DNA of 64,000 nt, from assembly GCA_028023455.1 (NCBI GenBank), contig JAQFVV010000254.1, positions 62,001-126,000 on the forward strand, read 5' to 3'. Below are positions 55,206 to 64,000 of the stretch, one piece after another (position 1 is the stretch's first letter; the number at the start of each line of letters is the position of its first letter). The position numbers and the translations under genes were made by a program. Under the pieces are notes generated by a model that worked only from the letters and a program-made list of their open reading frames with translations, ran no database searches and was not told the origin of the DNA. This DNA comes from Epiperipatus broadwayi (Eukaryota; Onychophora; Udeonychophora; Euonychophora; Peripatidae).

Positions 55206-56220
55206 AGATGATGATGATTGTATTTAATTGGTTCTATTTTTACCTTGCTTAACTAAAAATCCACTCAAGAATCTTTAGTTTTGGCCATCTATTACTGCAC
55301 TAGATTCTCGATTATGCTTATTAAAAAGCTTTCTTAAAAAATGCAATTACTATTCTAACTATTATATGTCATAGTATAATTCCGAACAGAAACTTTAATT
55401 CATGAAGTTTTAAATAATTATACATAATACACTTCGTATTTCAATTATCTCATTATAACTTTACTTTTTTCTTTTTAAACTCACTATTATAATTGAATGT
55501 TACTTTATTTTTATTAGGTGAAAATAAATGGTAATAATATGCATCCATCAATATTAAAATTTAAAATATTTATATATTTGAAAAACTTTTTGCTTATTAA
55601 CATTTAATGGAAAAGAAATCATCTACGGACTTTTCGTGGTTTCTAGCAGAAGCGATATTAAGTGTATTCTGGGATTAAGACACATTTTTTCGTTCTCACC
55701 TAAAATGGATTAATCAATAAACCTGTCAAAATATACAATAATGTAGCATGACCAAGACCAAGTAAAAGTAGCTTAACTGGAACAGTCATACAACTACCAA
55801 TATAATTAATGATTCCAAAAATAGATTTTCGACAGATCACATTTTATATCTCTTTGAAAGCATATGTATATATAAATTAATGTTTGATGATAAATGAATT
55901 TGAATATAACATAAGAATAAAATAGACTTTAAATAACTTATAGCAAGACAAATACTAGGAAAAGTCAAAAAGAAAGCATGACTTATCAGATGATGAGCAT
56001 TAAAAGTTTTTCATTCTTATAAATACCCATTTATCAATCAATATCAGACTAGTAGATTAATTGATCACTTACCAGAAAAAAAAATCAAAGCTTAATTAAA
56101 AGTGAAAAAAATACTCAGGTAGAATTTTAATTCATGTTGTGGACATATCAGATATATATATATATTACTGTTATAAATAAATATTTGAAAACCAGGCACT
56201 CTTCACAAACCTGAAGCTTA
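55206..56220. other. AT-rich DNA, no recognisable gene
   Basis: Nothing recognised. Confidence 0.5.
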
Positions 56221-56224
56221 ATTG

Positions 56225-56400
56225 TAAGTATAGGGGATTTAAACTCAGATTTTCAAGCACCCTTCAACTATCCACACTATCTCATACAACTGATACAACT
56301 GATTTTTTCTACATGTGTGTGGTCATGTGTATCAGTTGTATGAGATAGAATGGATAGTTGAAGGGTGCTTAAAAATCTGAGTTCAAATCCCCTATGCTTA
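56225..56400. mobile_element. Hammerhead-family foldback, ribozyme-less (subfamily A)
   Basis: A tight palindrome: TAAGTATAGGGGATTTAAAC at the left and the complement ending ATCCCCTATGCTTA at the right. It meets near CTGATTTTTTCTACATGTGT (about 56301-56320). Both arms are the outer half of the family (GTATGAGATAGAATGGATAG, CTGAGTTCAAATCCCC). No hammerhead core. Confidence 0.85.
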
Positions 56401-56815
56401 CTGTTATATATATATATGCTATGTTTTTTATTGAAATAATCTAATGATATACAGCAGATTGATTTCCAAATTTAATGAATTTATTGGTACTCTTTACTTA
56501 AAATAATGAGTATCAATACATATGATAAAACAGCTAGTGTTAATATCTTAGGGTTCAAATCTATTAAGGAACATGAATTTTGTTTTCAAATAGCTGAAAG
56601 TTTTCAACAAGATTTAATTTTTTAGGGGAATGGGGAGGGGAGTAAAAAAAAATGTTTGATAATTACTCTATAGTTAGCTCCTGTTAGTCATTCTAATTAT
56701 TGATAGTACTTGTGTGTGTATATATATATGGATAAATAATAGAACAAGATATTAATCAATAGGAGTTAATGGATTAACTTAGCAATTGATGTCTTCTTGT
56801 GCCTTTCACTATAAG
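56401..56815. other. AT-rich DNA, no recognisable gene
   Basis: Nothing recognised. Confidence 0.5.
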
Positions 56816-56817
56816 TA

Positions 56818-57060
56818 ATGTTAGAATGGCAGATCCTGGAAGTCAAGATCCATGAATTATGGCCCAGATCTGTCACTTCTGAAGTTCAAATTTCTTATGA
56901 ATTGTTAAGCAGTAAAATGTTAGATCATTTTTCCCTGTGTGGTCTAGTGAATGATAGAATGACCAGTTCTAAAGTTTAAGTCCTTGAATTGCAGTTCAGT
57001 TCTATCACTGCCAATAATCAAGCTTTTTATGAGCTCTTGATTAAATTAAAAATTTCCCAG
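56818..57060 (+). mobile_element. Two tandem tRNA-derived SINE copies (family T3)
   Basis: 56818-56925 and 56936-57060 are head-to-tail relatives. The second reads GTGTGGTCTAGTGAATGATA (A-box) and GCAGTTCAGTTCTATCACTG (box B). Both have a GAAGTTCAAATTTCTTATGA or related tail. A tandem dimer could be transcribed as one retroposon. Confidence 0.55.
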
Positions 57061-57249
57061 TTTACCTTCTCAATGTTGTTTTAATGACTAAACAAATAAA
57101 TGCACTTTGAATATTAAAAGATATAAACTGAATTATTAAAAGTACCATATGTATCGGCCCTGTAAAGATCATGGTTTTTTTTTAATTGGCTGTTTTAACA
57201 AATTTTTTTAAAGGTTTAATGTAAATTAAACAAACGATTTCAATATTAT

Positions 57250-57562
57250 ATAAACAGGCAAAACTCTCCATACAGTAGTGCCACCCTGTGCCAACCAGAG
57301 TAATCTATGGATGCCAGAAGACTTATGCATAAAATTCCCATCTAGTGCTATGCCACCCTGTGCCAAACAGAGTAATCAATAAATACCGAAAGGCTTGCAC
57401 ATAATCAATGGATGCCAGAAGGCTTGCACATAAAATCCCAAATCGAGTGCCTACTCATGGCACTAGATGGGGATTTTATGCACAAGCCTTCTGGCATCCA
57501 TTGATTACTCTGGTTGTCACAGTGTGGCCCTACTATATGGAGAGTTTTGCGTGTTTAATAAC
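57250..57562. repeat. Repeat family C palindrome with stuttered left arm
   Basis: The outer ends AAACAGGCAAAACTCTCCAT and ATGGAGAGTTTTGCGTGTTT are inverted. The left arm contains three staggered partial copies of the same stretch (CAGAGTAATC, GATGCCAGAAG, CACATAAAATCCC), whereas the right arm has one full run to its end. Confidence 0.85.
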
Positions 57563-58286
57563 AGTTATGTGCTAGAATAAAAGATGGTGATCATGTGTAT
57601 ATAAATAATTGTGAGAAATGTACCTAGTCTGAAAAGCCATTGTTTTGACTTCAATTATGTGTTAACCAAAAACTAAATGTAAATACAGGACTAACATCTA
57701 TTTTTTTACCCTCACTAAATATCACATTTCAAACATGAATTTATGTACTGTGATCACATTTTTTCATGATTTAAGTACTATATCTATTCAGTTCTGTACT
57801 ATAGTTAAAAGCACATGTGCTGATTTTTTTCTGAGCATTTTTTTTATTAATGGCAGAATTACATCTTTTACATAAAATAGGGTTTGTAATAAAAATTATG
57901 GATTATTAAATATAAAGAGTAATTTTTTTTGCATAAAATACTCATAATATAAATTACAGTTTAGTTAGGTATAATTATTTATTTATAAAAACAAATTTAG
58001 TTATTTATTTTTCAGTTATGAATATGACAGTATTATGATCAAACATAAGTTTTTTTAATTGGTTGTGAATTTGACATGTGACAATCTTGCACAAAAAACA
58101 TTAATGCATTTACCAATCAGACAACAGAGAAAATAGGGATTTTATATATCAAGATAAATTTTTAAAGATTTTAACAAAGTGGCTAACAAACTTCTCTGGA
58201 AAGAAACTATTTCATTAGTTCAAAATAAGAAAAATGCTACCTGTTAGTAAATTAGCTTAACATTTGTAGTCTAGAAACTAAAATTT

Positions 58287-58362
<76 letters not shown>

Positions 58363-59640
58363 ATATTGTAAATTCACATAGCTATATTTTTTTAGTTACA
58401 CTCTCTCTCTTTAAATAAAGAAAAACTTAAATTTTACAACATTAAGAATTGACTTTCTAATTGAGAGAGGGTGGTGTTACCAACAAAGTCATAGACTAGA
58501 GAATAATATATACATATACACACATACATCAAACTTTTTTGGGTTTTATCAATGCATTTCACATCTCAGTTCCATCACATCACAAACAGTAACCCATAAA
58601 GGCAGATCATGGTCTTCTCAACATGCAAACACTTCACAAACAACTTTCACTCTTCAAATGAGTTAGAGATATTAATTACTTAAATTTTAATGTCCATATT
58701 GACAGCTCAATGTATTATTTACATCTTTTATGTTTTTAATTTTAGTATATTAGTTTACAATAAGTGAACAATTTACTAACTATTCTGGGAGCAATTGAAT
58801 TATTTAACTTGTGATAATTATGTCACTGCAGTACACAGTGTAGAAGTAGCAAAAATCAAATGGATAGTCATTTATTGACTTTCTCAGAAAGTCATGTGGC
58901 ATTTGGGAAAACAAGTTAAAAATTGACTCAGTAGTTTCTTTCAATTAATCAACTTGAGTTTTAAATGCTTTTATTTAACTTAGAAATTTTGTTTATGTAT
59001 TTGGCTAAAATATTCTAACCACTTTTTAACATACTTCTGTCAAACTGATTATATTCAAATTCTGTATGCATGTTATGCAGTGATGACAATGCAATACTTC
59101 AGAATTGGTGAACAGTGTGGGTGGACCTAATTTCATACAACATTGATATCAGTTTAGTAAGTTTTCTTTGATACACAATAGATGGTAGTATATATTTTTA
59201 AAATAAGCTTTCATTGAATTTTATGACTAACTTATTAAAAAGCATTTTCAATTAATTAAAATAAAAACAAAAAGAAATGAAGTGTTAATTTCTTTTGGAT
59301 TTTTAAAACTAAAATGTGCTTTTTTAAAACATTACCTCCAAAACAAAAAACAAACAAACTTGTAAACAATTTTTAATGTATTTAATTTTAATTTCAAATA
59401 CTACAAATATGGTATCATTGTTTAGAAAATATCCCAATACTAAAAAATAATATATATAAATATATTTTATAAAAAATGTTTTTGTTTAAATTGAAGAGTA
59501 ATATTCATTAAACACCAAAAATATTTTCTTCAACTGTTTGTTATATTTTGTCCTGTGTGGTCTTTCTATTTTCTTTTATGCTAAACTTTTCCTTTGTTTT
59601 GCTCTATTAATATTCAGTCACACAACATTAAGAATAACAA
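57563..59640. other. AT-rich DNA with (TA)n, no recognisable gene
   Basis: (TA)n at 58290-58361 with a single CA break. No coding sequence recognised. Confidence 0.5.
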
Positions 59641-59644
59641 CATC

Positions 59645-59978
<334 letters not shown>

Positions 59979-60400
59979 TGCATTCAATAGATTTGCTTTG
60001 CTTGAAAAATTATATTTTTTTGTAGTATTAACTTTAGTATTTGAGATATCTGGGGGAAAATGTAAAATAATTTATTACTATTTTTAATTAATTTTTTTTC
60101 AAAATTATTTTGGTATTTTTAAGATTACATTATGAATATATTATTTATACTGCTTAAATTTTCATTCAAGAATGATACCCTATTCTCATCAACATGTTGG
60201 GTGACATTCAAATTAGATTGGATTACCATAAATCTATTCTTACTAGAATATATCATTTAATTCAAATTTTGGAGTAATTATTTTCCTTACAATTTTTATT
60301 TATTATTTTATCTTATAATTTATTTTTAAACATATTATATTTATTGTACATTATGCATGCATGCATATTTTTATCAACATTTATGCATACATTATTCACT
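59979..60400. other. AT-rich DNA, no recognisable gene
   Basis: Nothing recognised. Confidence 0.5.
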
Positions 60401-60439
60401 TCAGAGTTGTTTGGAAAGGGGAAAGATATATATATATAT

Positions 60440-60858
60440 TCTCCTTTTGGATGCATCAGACTGTCAGTTTCCTTTGAATCTTGACCTGGAGCAATTGTTC
60501 TATGTTAAGTGCTTTCTAATTAAGTTGACTCAAATGGATTACTCCACACATTTAAGATTTTTATCTAAACATTCATTAAAAATATTGTATTGAAATAATA
60601 ACATACCAGTGGAAGGGTTTATTATATATTAAGAAAATTGAAAGTTTGTTATATTTTGATTTCTTACACCTATAAATGTAAACTGCAGTACTTTGATCTC
60701 TATATAAGATCTGGAGTGGCATTTAAAAGAGGGCTCTTCTTTTTTGATGCATTAGTCTGTCAGTTTACTTTGACTCTTTGCCTGGTGCAATTGTTCTATG
60801 TTAAGGGCTTTCTAATTAAGTTGATTTAAATGGATTACTCCACACATTCAAGATTTCC
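60440..60858 (+). repeat. Direct repeat pair, about 120 bp each
   Basis: Units at about 60445-60563 and 60742-60859 share CAATTGTTCTATGTTAAG, CTTTCTAATTAAGTTGA and AATGGATTACTCCACACATT. The offset is near 297 bases. Origin unknown. Confidence 0.8.
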
Positions 60859-60969
60859 ATATATATATAACAACTAAGAAAATAAATGATTACATATGCT
60901 TTCATTTTTCTATATTATTTTTTTAATTTTTAGACAACCATCTCCATTATTGCACTTCTCTATACTTGA

Positions 60970-61190
60970 ATAGACTAGTTAGTTAGAAATTCAGTATTCA
61001 CAAATCTAAAGATTCCAGGTTTGATTCCCAGGCTAATAATGATACTTATCAGATTATCAAAATCTAAAGAAAAGAGGAGATTAATGCTATTTGAAACATT
61101 ACATTATATATTAACTTGTGTGATATTATTAATGGTTGAATGTATGTGGAAATTTTAAATGAAGTTTGAAACTTAATTTTAGATAATCAA
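60970..61190 (+). mobile_element. Decayed family K copy
   Basis: AGTTAGTTAGAAATTCAGTA, AGGTTTGATTCCCAGG (box B-like), AAAGAGGAGATTAATGCTAT, TTGAAACATTACA and TTAATGGTTGAATGTATGTG are collinear with the plus arm at 9400-9640. The D-arm part is deleted. Confidence 0.6.
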
Positions 61191-61284
61191 AACAACAATA
61201 TAAAATAACATGGAAAAAGTGAAGTTATCCTATGCATTTATCTAACATATAGGCTATATATATATACTTGTACAAACAATGTAA

Positions 61285-61430
61285 TATATAGGGTATTTTG
61301 AGTGATTATTTATATTGGTGATTATTTATCTTTTAGGCATATATATGGTCAAGTGTGTCATTGGTATGAGATGATGTGGAGAGTTGAGAGTCATGTGAAA
61401 GTCTGAGCTCAAAATACCCTATGCATTTAT
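61285..61430. mobile_element. Hammerhead-family repeat with short inverted ends
   Basis: TATAGGGTATTTTGAG and CTCAAAATACCCTATG are inverted termini. Inside is the subfamily A body (TTGGTGATTATTTATC, GTATGAGATGATGTGG) with the hammerhead core missing. Confidence 0.7.
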
Positions 61431-61493
61431 ATAAATTTAAAAATGTATTTTAATCTTTAACTGAAACTTAAAGTTTATATCAAAGTTAAAAAT

Positions 61494-61765
61494 AATCTTT
61501 AGCTTAACACATGATTAGTAATAATCATTAATATCTTTATCTAAAGTGGATGGTGTCAATGTTGTGAGTGCAGAAAGTGTGATCCTTGTAGACCAAACTG
61601 TAGTAAAACAATAGTGAATGTTTATATTTGGGCTATAAATGATATATGATAATCTTTAGCTTAACAAATGATTACTAGTAATCATGAATATATTTATCTA
61701 AAGTGGATGATGTCAAAGTTGTGAGGGCAGAAAGTTTGACACTTGTAGATCAAAATGTAATAATT
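61494..61765 (+). repeat. Direct repeat pair offset by 157 bases
   Basis: AATCTTTAGCTTAACACATG (61494) and AATCTTTAGCTTAACAAATG (61651) start two units. They also share TTTATCTAAAGTGGATG and TTGTGAG...GCAGAAAGT. Confidence 0.8.
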
Positions 61766-61804
61766 TGTCATCAATAAATACTGAACAAATGGTAAAGACA
61801 TATA

Positions 61805-61900
61805 TAAAATATTAACACTTAGATCAAGTGATGAGTGCTGGTTCTGCAAAAAATGCATATACTGTCTATTTATTCACATGTTTCAAGAATATATAATGGA
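61805..61900 (+). mobile_element. Degraded hammerhead-family repeat
   Basis: GATCAAGTGATGAGTGCTGG (core GTGATGA at 61828-61834), stem II partly broken (GTGCT/TGCAA), AAAA, TGCATA, TA. Only a short stretch of family body follows. Confidence 0.5.
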
Positions 61901-62435
61901 GTGAAGGTTTTAACTATGTTTAAAAGCTGACATAAATAAAGTCTTCACGATATTAATGTTTTTAATTATATTAGTAACAAGATAATGTACACTTAATTCT
62001 ATTTTTATTGCGATATATATATATATAATGATTAAGAAAACATTGGAAAGATTAAATCTTTATTAAAATTTTAGCTTATTTTTAAATAAGAATGCAAAAG
62101 TATTTTTATGTCAGATGATATTAAATTTGATGAAAAATATATAAATATTGTATTATGTAAAAATATAATCATAAAAATATTAAATTATACATGGCATTCG
62201 TTGTTTCTATTCTAACAAAATGTTTAAACATAAGTAATAATGAAGATACAAATATAAATCCTTTATTAAATTAAGTTCTTAATATTACAATCCAATTTCA
62301 TGTTCTATTATGAGTAAACAAAGATAGATAATGACGGTTATTAGCATTTCTACCAACCGTCACATACGAATTAAAACAAAACTATTTCCCCCATTTCCTT
62401 TTTTTTTTCTATTTTATATAAAATGATAATATATA
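61901..62435. other. AT-rich DNA, no recognisable gene
   Basis: Nothing recognised. Confidence 0.5.
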
Positions 62436-62439
62436 GAAT

Positions 62440-63020
62440 ATATGAGCACAGAATTTCACACGACCCACCACTCTCCTAACACTGATACACTTGAACACAC
62501 ATAAGTTGAAAAGATAAATAATCACCAATACACGTATTTCGTGCTAAACCAGCAATCACCAGTTGATCCAGATTACCACCTCTACACATATAAGCAATAA
62601 GTGCTCAGATATATATTAAGATAGCCAATCTTCATACTTTAATGGACAGGCATCAATCCACTTCACATTCCAACTTTTCAACCGTCCATCCAATTGAAAA
62701 TCTGATGATGGAATGCTCAAAGGCCATCCTGAGGGTGCGATTCTCATCACACTCATGTTGACCTAAAGTCAATCTGACCACTTATGGACAGGACTTTATC
62801 CATTTAATACATATATGAAGGGTGGGCAGACGACATGTCTACTATGTAATAACTGAAATACAAACTTATTATATACCTGTATTAATATATGTAATATATA
62901 GGGTATATGGCGATTATTTATCTTTTCGACATATATGTGTTCAAGTGTATCGGTGTTATGAGATAGAGTGAAGAGTGGTGGATCATGTGAAAATCTGTGC
63001 TCATATACTCTATATATTAC
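62440..63020. mobile_element. Large hammerhead foldback element with internal spacer (subfamily A)
   Basis: The left arm (minus, 62440-62600) and right arm (plus, about 62885-63015) are inverted; AATATATGAGCACAGAATTT faces AATCTGTGCTCATATACTC. The left arm carries a hammerhead at 62525-62566. The right arm lost it. The spacer 62600-62880 matches the 5744-6185 spacer in opposite orientation (GATAGCCAATCTTCATACTT, ATTGAAAATCTGATGATGGA). No open frame of note. Confidence 0.85.
62521..62568 (-). ncRNA. Near-complete hammerhead ribozyme motif
   Basis: Minus strand: ATCAA, CTGGTGA (62556-62562; A6 replaced by G), TTGCT-GGTTT-AGCAC, GAAA (62537-62540), TACGTG, TA, TTGGT and GAT. Stem I pairs AUCAA with UUGGU. 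GAAA is intact. The A6 to G change in the uridine-turn strand is expected to be strongly harmful. Confidence 0.65.
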
Positions 63021-63670
63021 ATATATTGATACAGGTATAAAATGATAAGTAAAAAGACATGTGGATTAGGGAAGGAGTTTACTTTGTTGAAATAATTTAC
63101 ACCACAATCACAGTTCAAATTAACACAATAATGTTTACTCATAATATATATATACAGTAACCACTTGTAAAAGAGAATGGCCATTTCAACTACATAGTAA
63201 AAAAAAGGATAAAATAATCTGCTCTAGAGATCAACATTGTGATGCCTTTACAAACCATTCTGTAAATTACAAATATGTCAATTTTCCCATTTATTTGATA
63301 TTTTGTGATACTGTCTTTTAATGTCTTCAGAAGAAATGTTTTATTTGTGAAATACTTTAACACCATGCCCAATTCTATGTCTCCTATATATTATATTCTC
63401 TTCCATTTCTTCCCAATGGGAACAATATAACTTCTCTTTATTATGTCATTGAGAAAATCCTTATAACATAAACAAGTTTTATCGTTCCCATAGCAACCAT
63501 GCTCAGATTTATCATTAAACACTTCTTTAGGAAGTTGTGCGGTGCTCACTTATTTTACACGCCCAATTTAAGAAAGATGTAAATTTACAGTAGTGGACTT
63601 TCACATCCAGCAAGTTGGAAAAGAAGTTGATTGTTTTTATGATCTTGCTAGTATATTTTTAAAATTTTAT
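63021..63670. other. AT-rich DNA, no recognisable gene
   Basis: Nothing recognised. Confidence 0.5.
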
Positions 63671-63737
63671 AGAAGTCGAACTCCGATAATGCGCTATTAC
63701 TTTAAATATTATAGCACATTACCGGAGTTCGACTTCC
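63671..63737. other. 27-bp hairpin, mismatches become G-U on the minus strand
   Basis: Arms 63671-63697 and 63711-63737 are inverted, with three differences and a 13-base loop (TACTTTAAATATT with overlap). It includes the GC-richer word CGGAGTTCGACTTCC. Confidence 0.85.
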
Positions 63738-64000
63738 ATCTAATATTTCAAGATTTTCAGAGTATTTTTAGATGAAATTTTTGTAACGCTTTTATAATGG
63801 GTTGCTTTAATCATTCCTTTTGCTTTTGAATGGAAACATTTTTTTTCCACAACAATTACAAAAAAACCTTTGGGCTAAACTCTATTAATCATTTTCAGAA
63901 CCAGCAATTAGTTATTAATTTATTAATCCATATAGAATCAACTTTTCTATTTTATTTTCCAATTTATTAATTTAAATTTAAACATTAATTATTGTGGTTA
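63738..64000. other. AT-rich DNA, no recognisable gene
   Basis: Nothing recognised. Confidence 0.5.

Overview
This window reads as non-genic, strongly AT-rich DNA from an animal genome, probably an invertebrate. The signs are diverged RTE-type retrotransposons, several tRNA-derived SINE families, a degenerate Ty3-type LTR element and long microsatellites. The lineage cannot be fixed from sequence alone. I found no intact host protein gene, no rRNA and no functional tRNA gene. Every recognisable coding stretch is a broken transposable-element remnant; other short open frames look like chance frames in AT-rich sequence.

Layout. 1-5 kb: SINE pieces and two minus-strand RTE 3' ends, one split by a tRNA-derived SINE. 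5-9 kb: a snap-back palindrome and two hammerhead-bearing foldback repeats. 9-15.2 kb: two palindromic insertions with clear target-site duplications (9066-9682 and 14721-15191), a tandem repeat pair and a non-LTR C-terminal remnant. 16.3-19.7 kb: a Ty3/gypsy-like element with both LTRs but most of pol deleted. 20-37 kb: sparse remnants in AT-rich DNA, with foldbacks, head-to-tail repeat units and a perfect 22-bp hairpin. 38-43 kb: an RTE pseudogene, more repeat units, a compositionally distinct L1/Tx1-like fragment (40612-42227) and the best preserved hammerhead foldback (42608-42935). 47.7-49.4 kb: the longest RTE copy, followed by another hammerhead repeat. 50-64 kb: SINEs, foldbacks, microsatellites and a second large hammerhead element (62440-63020).

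The most notable theme is a dispersed, non-coding repeat family carrying a type I hammerhead-ribozyme architecture: CCAA / CTGATGA / 15-nt stem-loop II / GAAA / 6-nt stem III / UH / TTGG. At least eight recognisable copies in different states of decay keep the same spacing. One plus-strand copy, at 42785-42828, retains the complete CTGATGA...GAAA core. Many copies are arranged as inverted pairs. Several unrelated repeat families here also occur as palindromes, two of them with 12-15 bp target-site duplications. This suggests a shared snap-back or template-switching reverse-transcription mechanism, possibly driven in trans by a retrotransposon outside the window. The geometry and duplications are read from the sequence; ribozyme activity and mechanism are inference.
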